DNA of 64,000 bases, from positions 8,494,001 to 8,558,000 of the forward strand of contig WHVY01000001.1 of NCBI GenBank assembly GCA_022266195.1, written 5' to 3'. The notes below the pieces were generated by a model. That model worked only from the letters and a program-made list of their open reading frames with translations, was not told the origin of the DNA and made no database searches. This document shows, piece after piece, positions 13,301 through 28,300 of this stretch. The stretch's first letter is position 1. Each line of letters starts with the position of its first letter. A program made the position numbers and the translations under genes. This DNA is from Tetranychus cinnabarinus. Its lineage: Eukaryota; Arthropoda; Arachnida; Trombidiformes; Tetranychidae.

Positions 13301-16300
13301 AAATTGAACATTGAAAAGGAATTTTATGAATTCACAATTTAATGAAATAAATAGTGAAATGGTTGTTCATTTGATTGTGAACTAATCATGGAAACAATGG
13401 CGAGTTTATGATGTATTTGAAGAAAGCTTACATTTTCAGTGAATAAAAGCGCCATTTTATTGGCTCAATTAACTTTTTGTAATTTATATTAACTTATATA
13501 ATAACTTGCTTTTGTTGACTCATTCAAATTCACTGGAATCGATAAAATTGAGTACAATTTTTCATTCTAACAATCAATCCAATTTTAGAGTTATGAGTTG
13601 TTTCAATTGTTTCATGAGAAGTTACAACAATGGAATAACTATCGAATTGATTTAATCTCTGTTTTGATAAAAATATCTGATATTAATCATTGAAGCAGTA
13701 AAATTGATCTTTACAATTTGTGTTGGACAATAAGTTTGAAATAAGAAATGATTTCCTTAGCACATAATAACTTGAGTAAAATCAAAGTCCTTTTAGTTAA
13801 GGAATTGAAAGGTGATTCAACTTTAATCAATCAGTTCAGTCGCAACTACTGCTTAAATGCATGAAAAAATCAGCTACATGAAGACTGTATCCGAAAAAAG
13901 AATTTTTGATTTTCTTGCTTTTGATTTCGAACTAATGATCTCTGGAGATTCAGTGTTTATTCGTCGAGGTATGAATCTCTTATCTAGGCGTTTATAGCTT
14001 GAGCTATATCGACTATGATTGTGAGCTCGGTCCAGTCATAGTTCAACAATTAATAGCAAGAAAACTCAAATTTCAATAGAAATCCATAATACAACAACAA
14101 AGCGAATAACATTTTCAGACAATTTAGGCTAATTAGCAAAAGGTAAATTTTCAGTTTTTATCCATAATAACAAGGTGTTTCAAGACAATTCTGTCATTTC
14201 TCTGTTCAACACCTGGAGAAAGTACAATCTTTTCTGTGCGGATATCGTTATTTCGAGTTGACTATTGACCAAATTCAAAAACCTTTACTTGTATCAAATG
14301 TAACCCAGTGCAACTTCTTATTTCTTAAGTGTTCTTGGTTCGGATGAATTTGCAGAATAAAACTGATCGGGACTTATTCAATAGATTACTTGAGTGCTTT
14401 GTAACACCAGTACATTGGAAAATTTAGCAACTCATGCACTCAACCCTCTTTTTCAATGGAAATAAAAATGAGAATAAAATACTGAATCGAAATAAAATAT
14501 GTTTATTACTCAATTGTTCATTGTGAAATTTCACAAAAATCAGAAATTAAATGTTTGGTCCAATCTACATTGACTAGTCATTTAACTTCGAGATCATATT
14601 TTGAGCGGCAAAATAGCTTTTTACCAAGCATTCAGTCAAATATTGATATTTTGAGTAAAGAGTATCGCTCTGTATTGATAATAATCTCCCAGCCATCCCA
14701 AGCAGAAGCACCATGCACATAATCAGCTAACATTGATCTTAAAATCTTTTTTATAAGTTTGTCAACACAGCAGGTATCGATAGTTCAACTTAAATGAAAT
14801 TTATTGCGTTAAACGCAAAGAAAACGATTCTACGTGTTTAATACACTGACTAAACGCTCTCTCTGACTTGTCTGTACACAACAATATGTTGACTTGGTTT
14901 TCCGTTTTGACTCAACATCTGTTAGTGAAAAGTAAAAGGCCAAGTGGATTGCTTTAAGAAACATTCACTGATTCAGAATAATTGATACCTGAGTATCAAT
15001 ATACTTTGATCAATATCTACTCCTTAATGGCATCTTATCTTTTGGTAAAATAATAATGCAAAAAAGGCAATGAGAGGAGCGACTAAACTGATTGATTAAA
15101 GTTGAATCACCTTTCAATTCCTTAACTAAAAGGACTTTGATTTAACTCAAGTTATTATGTGCTAAGGAAATCATTTCTTATTTCAAACTTATTGTCCAAC
15201 ACAAATTGTAAAGATCAATTTTACTGCTTCAATGATTAATATCAGATATTTTTATCAAAACAGAGATTAAATCAATTCGATAGTTATTCCATTGTTGTAA
15301 CTTCTCATGAAACAATTGAAACAACTCATAACTCTAAAATTGGATTGATTGTTAGAATGAAAAATTGTACTCAATTTTATCGATTCCAGTGAATTTGAAT
15401 GAGTCAACAAAAGCAAGTTATTATATAAGTTAATATAAATTACAAAAAGTTAATTGAGCCAATAAAATGGCGCTTTTATTCACTGAAAATGTAAGCTTTC
15501 TTCAAATACATCATAAACTCGCCATTGTTTCCATGATTAGTTCACAATCAAATGAACAACCATTTCACTATTTATTTCATTAAATTGTGAATTCATAAAA
15601 TTCCTTTTCAATGTTCAACTTTTTGTCCATTCATGTTCAGCTAATGAACAAATTTTGTAAAATGAAAACTCATTCAAAACAGAAGCTAAATGGTTAATCT
15701 TGAACTCACTCCATTCCTCAATATCCTTCAATATCAAGTTAAATATCAAATTCAATATCAATAATTATCATTCAATTTCAAAAGAAACTCAATAAAAGAT
15801 TTATCGAGTTTGGGTTCAAATGAAATTTCAGTGAGATTTACTCGTAAATGGCCTTTGCTTCATCCTAATTCGCATATCGAAAAGCGTCTTTCTACCATTT
15901 AAACGTCTTTTAAATCTTTTTCAAATTTAAAAACTAATCAAACTAAGGTTTCAGGACTTTGACCATTGACTTAGCTGTATTTAAGTCCAAATTGACTGTA
16001 AAAATAGAAACATTGATGTATTTCCAATCATAATTGACAAAGCAATTCATGTCAATGAAAACACTGAAGTTGATTCGATCCAAATAGAAATATCTTTTTA
16101 GCATTTCCACATATCGAATCAAAGTTCGTGTAAAAATATCATCAAGAAGTAAATCATTATCCAACTTACTGTACGATCATTTTGCATTATTGTTATGAAA
16201 AGTTGACAAAATTTCGAAATGGTTTCTAAAGCTTTGCAAATCTTTCTCTTGACTAAACCGAGGAAATATTTGCAACTGGATTTAGTTTTTCAATTCCAAT

Positions 16301-19300
16301 TTACGATGAACAATCAAGCTTCAAATACCTGAAAATGGAATGAAAAAATATTTTTGAAAATTGAAAGAAATGCAAGAAATGAACAGAATTTGCAGAGAAA
16401 ATGAATGATCTAAATCTTGTCTTTTCACCAGGTTTTACCTTTTCTTTCTCTGGATCTGTGTTTGAGTTTTTCATTTGATATTTTTCACTCTCCCTGAGGC
16501 TGGAAACAGTCAAACATTCATCCAAACTAAACTTCTCACAATAATGATTTCAAGTGAACAACAAACATTGCTCGATCAGTCTAAAGATAATTGAACTTCT
16601 GTTTCCTTCATCTTATTCTGATTATTGTTGGCCAACACTATTGTCCAATAATGATTTACCTATTGAAGAGTAACAATGAATGGACAGCTAATACCATTGT
16701 AATATTGAAGAGTTTTTGTTAACCAAATGATTAGTATGAAATATGAAGTCCAACAAGAAAAGACCAAAATAACAAGACAATCTTCTTACTTTTCATTTCC
16801 ATTTGTTATTCAATCCAATTGATGACCAAGTATCGATTTTATTCAATCAATACGTTTCTTCATCTCAACACAAACGATACATTTGGCTGAGAAAAAAAGT
16901 AAACTTTGAAACTTTGTCAGTAAAAACGAAATCGAATAAAAGGTTTTTCCATTTTTTCTCGTTTAAACAATTTAAATGCAATTCAATTGCCAACAGTTAA
17001 ATAAAACAGACAACAATTTATCTCCAAACTAGATTATTGCAAACCTCGATTTAATTTGAACATTTTCCTTTTATTTCCATTCTTTTATCGTTTTTACACA
17101 AGGAATAATTTCAACTTATCTTTCAGTTTTAACTGCAATTAACCATGAGTGCATCAAGTCTTGGTGATAACACTAAAGACATAATGTTCAATAATGATGC
17201 AAGTTAATTTCAAGTGATAAAAACTAAGAAACGAAGATGAGTAGAAGATGGAAAAAGAGGTAAAAAAAGAGATTTCGATTCCCATTCAAGTATCCTATTC
17301 CATCATCACCGAGTAATGCATTGCCCATGAAATGCTTTTATTTCTGTTCATCAGAAGAGAAACATTTATTCATTTCTTTCCATTTCTTGATTCAGAACAA
17401 AAACAAAGATAATACGCTCAAATTAGGATCCATGTGCCTTTCAATGCCTCAACTAAAGGTAAGTCCATTGACCATCAGTCGACACTTTTCATCATTTCAT
17501 TCATCAAGAGTTACATCAAAACCATTCACCTGACGAATGCTTGAGATCTTTTCATTTCTCCATTTCCACCAATTTTCAGTTCCACTCTTCATTCCCTTTT
17601 ACTTGCAATTGTGAAAATTATGTATCGACTTATCATGAAAATTTCATCGAATGTTTGGTTATTCAATTTGGATACATCTATGTGTTTACTTATGTTGTGT
17701 TTGTTTTTACATTTACTTTGGACGGTCAAAGCTAAAGATGAATTGATCATTGATCATTGATTCTGAGCCAAGGAATCAATGAGACTGTTTTCATTTCAGT
17801 TCATTAAATGACATTTAACGATCTTCCTTTCAGTCTTTGACCAACTTTCGTATTGTCAGCAAATAGTCATCAACTTGTGTCAACAACTTGAGGTTAACCC
17901 TGACTCTGTGGCTTTTTCCAGCTTAGTTTTGTTTCGAGTCTGACATTTTTTTAGACATTAATTCTACCCTCAGGGTGGAAATGAGTTTACAGTTTTCTTT
18001 GTCTTTACTCGATTCATTTTGGCTCATCAAAATTTTATTGACGCTTTCCATTACCAAATGTTCAATTTAATTTCAACTCATTTTTTTTGCTTATCCATGC
18101 AATTAAATTGCCTCCAATCAGCATTTGTATTTCATTTCAAATTTCATTGCTGTTCCAATGAAACTCTTCATCATTGTTATCATCATTCAATCATACATGT
18201 AATTATTCTTGACAGAAAGTTAATGTCGTCTCAATCAAACTCGACGTCTAGCCATTAGATAATAAATTAGACAATTTATTCGTCACTCAATTCAATTATA
18301 AATATAATCTGGAAATCAATTCATTGCCTTGATTCTTGAACAAACCAAAAATCTTCTGATCACACGCGAGTTGAATAGCAATGTAATCTTGAATGAGCAA
18401 AGTTGATGGATTAATATCAACTTGTAAATCAAGCGAAATGAGTGCTGCAATGACAATTGCAGATTGATTCAGATAAATCTCAATGATCTCTGTAAATATC
18501 AATACGAAATGAAATTCAAAAAATGTCAAAGTTAGAAAAAGCAAAGTGAAAAGTCCAACTTGCAAACATCTAAACTAAACTCGAGTAATTTTATCTACAA
18601 GGATTTACATCAACTTAGATGACTTTCAACACGAAAGATATTGAACTGATCAGTTTGCAAAGCCAATCTTGCAAGATTGACAATAAGAATGAGAGACGCT
18701 AAGACAATGACTTTAGAGCAGAAATATTAAGCCAATGAAGCTTTGGCCCAATCTAGCTTGCCAGTCAGAAATTCAACAATATTATTCGTGTTCGTCTGCT
18801 TAATGCTCAAAATAAGCTTGCAATTACAAAACATTTCAAATCAAATTATCGAGAGTTTGAATTACGATTGATTGTCCAACAGTAGTTGTTTGCAAACCTT
18901 CAAAAAATAAGAACAAACCGTATTTGTACGAATTTTGTAGCATAATGATCAATTTGCATGCAATCAATGCAGCTTTCAAGTAAATCGATTGTCAATTGAA
19001 TTCAAAGCTCAACATGCAAAGATAGCTTTGCAATTAGATTTTTCCTGAGCAAGAAAACTTGACTACTTTGGATGGTTAACAGCGTTTAATTCAACAAACT
19101 TTTAATGCTTGACCGCATCGAAAGCATCCAACAAAAAATGAATCCATTTGAAATTAAAATTTCATTTCTCATGATAAATCATTTCCTTCTCATAAACATT
19201 CTCTAATTTCCTCATCCGATTGACCGGAAATCCCGATTCAAACAAGATTTATTGACAGTTTTTCATTGCAAAATACTGAATATTGCAATCGAGTTGTATA

Positions 19301-22300
19301 AATAGCTTCTGTCCAATAGGTTTGATCAAAGCGATTTAAAGAAGAAAGCAATTGACTATTTGAAAGGTCATGCATTGTTTCAAATCGACAGCAATAAATA
19401 AGTTTCAAGTTGTGAATATTTCTCACTCCCCGAGCATTCATTTTAGCTTGTTGGTTTACTTTTCTCCTGACATGTTCAACATGTTTGCTGAATCAATTTG
19501 GTGAAATGAAAAATACGAGAAAAGCCAATTTAAACTCGACAAGAAAAGTTTATTCTCACTGAACAAGAACAATAAGAAGAAGAAGAAAAGTAAAACAAAA
19601 TCAATGTTGGCCAACTTTTTGTTTTTGTTGGTCAAAGGATAAACCACTTTGCTTCATCATTAATTTTAAGCTCAATGACCTGATAAATCTGTACATAATG
19701 GAAGCATCTTTCACCTGAAAATACAGAGAATAGAAAGAAAACAATGATTGAAACTGAAACTATCAATTTGATGAGTGTATACATTATCATTATTAGATTA
19801 ATTGAATTCATCTTGATGGAAATTTTGAAGGAGAGAAGAGAAAAAGAAAAATTATTCTCTAATAAAGATTGACTAGAAGATGATGATAAATATCAACTTG
19901 AAATGACATCAACATCAGCTACCTTTCATGAGCCTCAAAATTGTTATAATCAATCATTTTTGTTCATTCATGGACTTTTTTCAGATATTCTCTTGAATAT
20001 CTTTCCTTCTCTCCACACTTTTGGTAAAAACAGTAACGTAATTATCCATCATGTAAATTTCATGCAAGATTTTGACCATTTTATTCACAAAAATGATTAA
20101 ATTAATCCATCAAAGCTAAATCAGCTTAAATCAAATGACTTTCAACTCTGTTATTAAATTATAGCAAGTTAGTTTAATGGATCAAGAATCACATCATTGT
20201 GTAAACTAAGCGAACTTGTTCATCGATTTCATTTTCATCTCGCCTTTAGAGCAAAACTTTAAAACTCATCGATTCACACTATTACTGTCACAATGAATTG
20301 AAAAAGATTGGAAATGCATTTTTAAAACAAAGCAAAGCTTATTCTTCCATCGCTCTAACAAACACAATCACTGAAATACATACTGAAGTGTACCAAGGTA
20401 TGTTTCAAGCGAATATAAACATGAAAATAAGTCTAGAGAGTTGTTGTTTGAAGCCCACTAATTTCTTAAAACGATTGAAATTGCATTACATTGCGAATAT
20501 TCCGAAATTTGTTCGCAGAATCATCAAATAACCTTTTCTAGACCTTTGTTCTTGCAGCAAATTCTGCCATAACTTTACAGATGAACAAAAGTATTTGCGT
20601 TTCATTGCTGCAGAAGGCTTTTGCTAGTAATGATGAAGCGCTTTAACATCTTTACAAATATATTTAGACGGTTTGGTATTCCGTCTGTTGAGGTTCTTGT
20701 TGCTTACCATTAGCTATTTTTTCCTCTACTTGAACACTTTCCATTAAATATCTTTACTCAAACGATTGTTCTTACTAGCAGTTACGTGAACAACGCTTTT
20801 TGCAAATAAATCACAGTAAATACAGAATACCAAACAAATTTCGGATCTTTCATCAATAAATCTCTCGGCCAGTTTTGCCATAAGTTTGTCCTCAAAGTTG
20901 TCTTATTGAACTGTCTTGGCTGAAGTTTTTGTAAAATCTTGGATTGATTTCGCCATGACTTAATTTACCTTGATTTGAATATCATTCTAGTCAGACAATA
21001 AAGTTTCATCATTCATTGTTGTTCGTCTTTAAAATATTTTGCTTTTGAATGTTTATCATGCAATTATTCGTGACATCAACATGAATAAATTTTTGCCAAG
21101 TAAATCTTTTCAATTTTATACTCATTTCAGGTACAAAACGAAAGCAGCAGAATGAGAAATGAAAATGTTTACTTGTGAATTGAATTTTACCTGTTAGCAG
21201 AATTAGATGGTGAAGAGGACAAATAAAATGTAATTTTGCAAAAGATTTTGTGATTTTATCTGAAAAGATTGAAAAGGTTCCCTTCAAGGAATTCAATCCA
21301 AGTCAAAATCGATTTTACCTTTTATTATTTATTCATTCATCTCTTAGGTTCCTTGTTTTTTGGACTTTTTCAATTTACTAAGTTGGCCAAATTTTTCTTG
21401 CATGATTTTACCTTTCATTTTGAATCATTTTTCCCTCAACATTCACTTGATCAACTCAACATAGAAAACAATTTTTCTCTTTTATTCCCATTCTTCATCA
21501 AAGCTACTTTACCTGTTCATTGCAATTCAAATAAATTGTCTCAATATCCAATTCTCGATGAAATAAATTTTCATTTACTCTGAATGTTTACAATTGAATT
21601 TATTAGACTCGAACCCATCCATTGAAATGAATGCATTTTTACGTCAATTCATCAATATTCCTTCGAGTTTACATTCAACTAATTATATTTCGAGTGAAGA
21701 AAGGTTGAAATATTCAGAAGCAATAGAATAGAAAAATTTATTATTCGCAAAAATGATATTTTCTCAGCAGAATAATAGACTTTTCGTCAAATTATCAGAC
21801 AAAGTTTCACCATTTCCAGTGTTTTGGGCTAAATGCATGATGAGCCAGATGTGTTTGAAAGAGGTTTTTGGTTAAAGGTCCAAATGGTGCTCTCATTTGT
21901 TCTGGTCAAGCAAACGTGTTTGGGTGAAATGCTTTTTGTCCCATTGCATCTTTCAGTTGACAGTCATGAATATTGATTGGTAAAATTGAATGATATCAGA
22001 TCGAGAAATGATTATTGCACAATGAAATGAAACTGTCAGATATCAGATAACAGGGAATAACAACTCATCGCCTTCGCCTTTCCGAGCCCATAACAATTGG
22101 TAAATGTATTCTAATGAACTTATCACTCTCTAGAAATATTGGCTTCCTTTCCCTTCTAACCCATCAGCTGAAGAGTGAAAAGTTTCCGATCTGAAAATGA
22201 ATCAAATTACATTGGTTTGACTCTGAAACCGTCTGAGCTGGTCATTTCTAATTAACCATTCTCGAGAGAATAAACACTTTTCGAATCTTTAAAATTCTTT

Positions 22301-25300
22301 TCCCTGTCAAACTTAAAGTCCATAGAAATATGTTGATGTCAAAGTCCAGCATTCAAGTTCAATTGTGGAAATGAATTTACCTTTTTCATTTCATCAACAA
22401 TTTTCATGATCCAATTTTGTCTGAAAATTTACATTTGAATGGCTATAAAGAGTGTAAATATAATAATTGTGACTGGGAGTGAACTAGACAAATATAATTT
22501 AAAAGTATATCAATCAACATTTCAATTTCACAAGCTTTACAATTGCAATATTTATTCAGTTTTTAAATCAAAATAAACTTTTATTCATTTATGCATTTGA
22601 ATATAAATAAAAGATTCAACTTTAATATTTGATTGCAACATGGATAAAAGGCTTTCCTGAATCGAGTGCGACTTTTCTGTATTAAATATTAAAATCCAAT
22701 TCAATGTAATCTGATCGGATTGTATTAATTAGCCGAATGACGAAGTTTGATCTCAATGCCAAAATTCAATGAATTCATGACTGGTGAGATGAAAAAACTG
22801 AGATGGAAATTTTCATCAGTTTTTGTTCAATTTACAGTAAAAGAGATTATTTTGAATCGCATTTTGCTTCAACAAATTGTATTTTGTTACACTTTTATCC
22901 TTGAACTTTTTATTCAAACAACCAATCATTTACTTTCAGTTTGTTCATTTTGTCTTTGAAAAACATGTTCACAAACATGTAAGGAATCTTTCCCTGAATT
23001 GCTTGGGAAGTAATGTGTCAAGAACTTTCAAGCATTTCCTTTTCAGAAAAGATAATCTCGAAAACATGAGCTTCTTTTCTCACGATAATTTCAATGTCAA
23101 CAATGAAAATTGAAGTTTACGAATAATCGTTATTTCTGCATTTCAACATTGACTATTCAAATGCGATCAACTCCCAGTCAAGCAAGGTGATAACTTTCAG
23201 TTGAATAAAGATAACTCGAATTTTCTGTTGATAATTAATGATAACAATGATACTGAGAAAATGTTAAATCGTTTGAATGATTTTGTCAACATTTTTTCAT
23301 CTAATACGATGATTAAATTAACTGTTTCAAGATTTGTTTGTTCACTCGGTTCCAACATGATTAGCTTTGAGCTCTGCAGGCTTTCAGGTCCAGATGATGA
23401 TGACTTGTAAGATGAAAATCTAGAGTCTTTAGCCTTTACCTTTAGCCTGGAGCCTTGTTTTCATTTGAACATTTTGGCAAATGCATTCTAAATTGGATTA
23501 CATTTATATAACTTGGAAGGGAATCGCTTGAGAATAGAGATTTGAATTGAGTTTTGTATTAATTTTTCTTGCTTTTTTACTTCTCATTTGGATTGTTCAT
23601 TTTGAAAATTATTCATTTCCAGGTCAATGAGTTGTTTCTCTTGAGATCTTGAATCAAATCTCGAGTTTCAAATTAATTAACTTGCAATGAAAGTTGATTT
23701 GCTTCAATAGTCACAGTTATTGATGAGAGTGACTTTACCATTCAACAACAGAGATCAACTTGATCAACTTCAATGCAAACTGGCTAACGCTTTTCAACAG
23801 TAAAATGAGTTCATCGCAAAGCATCTGACGGCACAAAAACATTTAAAGACAGAGAAGCAAAACATTTTGCAAGAAAAATTTTAACCTCGAAATGATAAAT
23901 TGAACAGAATGTTCGTTGAAGCAAATCAAGTTGATGACCTAATTTAGAGATGGAAATGATCATAACTGAAAGATATGAATAATAAAACTTTGTATCAATA
24001 ATCAGTGTTCAATTGGATTCCAAATCATTCCTCAATAATGATTATTTTGTTGACGTAAATACGAATGGATAAACCTATTTGTTCCAAATTTTCTGAAAAC
24101 ACAATTCTGTCAATTTGCAGATCGACAAATATTGTATTTATTCAATCCAATCATAACACCTTAAGGTATCATAACTCGCCTTTAAGTCAAAAGAGTATTT
24201 CCATGTCTATTAAGCAGAACTGACAGAATCGATGATTTTTTTAGTTCTATTTGAGATCGATAGTTATCTCAATTTATGTTATTAGAATCCATTTCCTTAG
24301 ATAACTTTAACTTTCTTATTTACCTTTGATATTCGCGATCACTCAAGATTATTTTATTTCATCATTTATAAAATTTTTGTATCCTTAGAAAACAAAGTTT
24401 ACTTCGAATAACAAATTCTGAGGATCGAGTTTGGAGGCTCAATTTTGACTGGTTCAGTCACTGGTTTGACTGATAATCTGAGAAAAGCGTAAAGATTCCA
24501 ACTGCTAAAGATTTGGTTGTTTCGTTGATTCGCTGCTTAAAAGATATTGCTTTGTCTCTGAAGGAAACTATTAATACATTGAGAAACTTTGCTCTTTCAT
24601 GATATTATTTGAATTTCATGATTTCTCTTCATTAGTTTACATTTGTTGGGAAACTTTAACAGGCACAATTTCATGGCATTCACAATTCAATGAATCAACA
24701 CTAACAATTTTCGCATCAAAGTGATCAGTGTTTGTTACTCTATTCATAGTTATGATTTATCCAATTCTGACATTTTCCAGTATTTTAAGCTCAACAGTGA
24801 AACTCATTGTTTTCATTAGACAGTGAAGTATCCAATAAACATGATGAAAGTGAAATTTTCGAGATGAAATGAAGAGATTACTCTTTTTTGCTCAGTTGCC
24901 TGGATTAAAGCCAATGTTAACGAGCTAAATAATTTTGCTCATTAATTTTTTTCTTTGCCGGATAAAATAGATTCTCGTTGAATGGCAAGAGAAGAAGAAG
25001 CAAAAAAACCTTTTATTCGCATTTTTTGTCTCTGCCATTCAATTGTCACTTTACAGGCTTATGAAGAGGACAGCAAAATGTAACCCAAAAATATCTTTCA
25101 AAAGTAGAGTCGAGCAAGTGCAGATGCATTCAAAGTTGGCTCATTATTAAAACAATTAAAAAGGTTCATTTGAATAGTCAAGTGCAAATGAAATGACAAA
25201 ACTCTTTTCAGGCTAAAAATATCAAATGCTTGTACAAACATGCATTTGCCAACACTTCTGATGAATTAGTAAATGGACATTTCTATCATTCCAATTTCTT

Positions 25301-28300
25301 CTTCCATTTTCAGTTCATTTATTGTATTCTTTCATTTACCTAAATACAAAAATTCTGTCATAATTAGCTGAAATTTTCGACAAAAAGATCATCGCTTTAC
25401 CTTTTACCTTTCACCGATTGACTGACAAAAATATTAACCGTTTTTTCATTGTAAATGCAACTAAATGTACACTCGACTTACCCTCTCCTAAGAATCTTCT
25501 TGCTGATCCATTCCATCATGAACATCATTATGATCATTATCATGAGCAAACCTTCTCATTCTTTTGACACATTTCCTGAGGCAAACCTTTTTCCTTCCTT
25601 TTTCTTCTACAAACTGATAACAATACTTTCATTATCATTAAGGGCCTCAACTCTTCCATTCAACTCTACAAATCGATTCAATCTTCCAACCAACATTTAT
25701 TAATCATGAATTACTCTTGCGTGAGTTTAACAATTATTCAACTTTCCAATTCCAATAAATGGTAAAAAAGTCAGTTTAACTTTCAATCTTTTATTTGCTT
25801 TCGATAAACAATATCTTTGCTTTGCTTAAACAAATTGAGTTTAATGTTCAATCAAAAATCGAAGTTCAACTGATGGAAAAATCTACTTCACCGAAAACTT
25901 GTGTAGAATCAAGTTTCATCACAGTCTCATCAATTTCACCCTTTTCAATTATGAATATTCTCATCATTTGTTCAATTATCTTAATATGGAAAAAACTTGT
26001 TCTTGTTCATTTATGCACAAATGAACAATGCTCATATTGACATGAAACTGTTCTTGAAACATTTTTTTTCTTCTTATAATGAAACGACAAACGATAATTA
26101 ACTGATTGTTGTTATATAATTATATATCTTGAAGCATAATTTGATTACATTCAACATTAAACTAATGATACTTGTGGCCAATAAGCACAGGTGCTTCGAG
26201 TTTCATATCAATCGAAGTAAAATTAATCAAAATGTTTTTCTTTCCATTGAAATGTTGAGAAAGCAAAATAAATAAATATTTCAATGAAAAGTAATCAGTT
26301 TCATGACGAAATATTGATATTAATGTAAACAAATGTTCATCTTTATTATATTCACTGAATCATTATTTGAGTTTTAAAGCAAAAAAAAGAAATGAAAAGT
26401 GAAATTTAATGATGATTTTACGGAAAAAAGAGATTCTTTCAACTTATTAAAACTAATAGAATCCATTACATGGATATTAAAGTTTTCATATTAAGTGTTG
26501 AGCATTGCATTATTATTATGCATATTTACATTGGAACAAGAAACGTCCAAAAATTGGATTTGTAATTTAATCTTGCATATCAGTCTGAATATGGAATGAA
26601 AATTTGCTCCAATTGATTGCGACTTGAATTGATCTTTCAATTGAACTTTAGATTTTGGATGTTGCTTGATTGCTTTTCGTAACAATTTTCATCTGTTGAA
26701 AGTCTTGATAATTAAGTAAAAATCGATATTAGTCTGGGAAGCGACGAAAAGTAATGAAAATCCTTTGAGAAAAAAATTTTTATTGAACATTTTTCTCTAT
26801 CTTTTTCCTCTTTCTTCTGTTTATCATCATTATCATCAAAGTTCCAAGTAAAATGATCATGATTTGATAATAATTATCACAAGTTGATGCCAACAATAGG
26901 TTATTGAAGAAAAGGAATAAAAAAAAGGAAAGGAAAATTTTTCGAGTTTATTGACCTCCAAAAGAATGGAACAAATCGATTATTAAAGTTAAAATACGAT
27001 GAATCGAAGGAAACCTTTTGCATCATTTTCCCCATTTCCTCATATTCATTGCTTTAATGTCCAATAAAATGTGAATGATTTTGCGCAAAATTGTCTCTTC
27101 GATCATTCAAAGGCCATTATCATTCCCATCATCTTCATTATCATTCCAATGGTTGGGAGTGAGAAATGATCAATTTAAAAGTCAACCATGATTTATGCAT
27201 TTAAATGACTCTTTCCAATCAACTAATCGTTATCCATTTGAGCAACTTGAATCAGAAACAAAAAAGAAACAATAACGTCTTGAAATTGAATAAGTTCAAG
27301 AGCATTCAACATTGACAGTTCGACTCATCAATTTGACTTATCATTTCAATCACTTGTAAAGCAAACATTGTTTTACTCATTTTAGTTTCATAATAAGTTG
27401 GAGTTGATGTAACTTTCAAGTTCATTTGCTTTTCATCTGTTATTCATGTTTAATGCATTTTCACACTTCTTTGGATTGCGATCTGTTTAGCAAATCTGGA
27501 AAATTTCATTCGCTTGTTTACTCGCAGAAGCACAGGAAACATTTATAATTCAAGTTGAAATATTATTCAAAATACTCTTGGCAAATCATTTACTTTGCTC
27601 GAGAGATTCACCTTTTTTAAACTCAAATTTCGTCAGTTCTAGCTCTGATCAACTTGAACAAATAAGCCGATAACTTAATTTTGAATTTTACCTTTACCTT
27701 GAATTGGGTCCAATTGGACTGAATAATCTAATCAGATAGTCAATTTACCTTTGAATAAAGATGAGAAAAAACAAGCTTATTGAATAAGTGGAATAGAAAG
27801 AAGTGAAAAAATGTTCAACCTTTGACTATCAATTTTCAATGTTGATTCGATAAAGTTTAACAAACGATTTTCAGCATTTCATGTTCGTTTCAGTTAATTT
27901 CATCTTTTCATGGCTAATTTCCAGGAAAGCGGAGAAAATATGCTTTCAATTTTACTCGAAATTGATGTTTATCGCGATTGAATGGTTCATTGAATTGCAA
28001 AATGTTACTTTTAAAGTAATGAGAAACAATGAAAATTTTCATTTTCATCTTTCAACTAAGTTTCGTTGTGAGTCCAAAATTAACATTTTAAGTTGAAATT
28101 ATCTCAACTGTTTCCTTACTTTCCAATCTTTCCAATCGCTTGATTTGGGTCAAGTCTCAATAGTCAAAGTTAAACTCATATTGCGATGAAAGATGAGAAA
28201 AGATGGGAAAAGAAGAAGAAATTGAGTTGCATTATTCTAATCAGATTACCGTTGATTCAATTTTTTGCTCAACCTTTTTTGGTGAATCTTGATGTTGTAC

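Larger units (their letters stand above)
13096..15830. repeat. Large inverted repeat, two arms of about 750 bp
   Basis: The left arm (13096-13843) and right arm (15079-15830) are reverse complements with scattered mismatches and small indels, around a spacer of about 1.2 kb. Matching landmarks include GGATATTGAGGAATGGAGTG at 13196 and its complement near 15720, and AAAGTCCTTTTAGTTAAGG near 13785 and its complement near 15125. The outer boundary is sharp near TTTCATTTGAACCC, the inner one at CAGT(T/C)TAGTCGC or its copy. I see no target-site duplication or transposase. It could be a foldback transposon, an inverted segmental duplication or an assembly artefact. Confidence 0.85.

Noticed and set aside
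18019..18258. Frame with CYHHSIIHVIILDR, vaguely like the PDE8 receiver-like segment HHDIIIIDHR
   Set aside because: It lies downstream of the micro-exon, where the receiver domain cannot be; the match rests on CAT repeats, and no splice sites fit.
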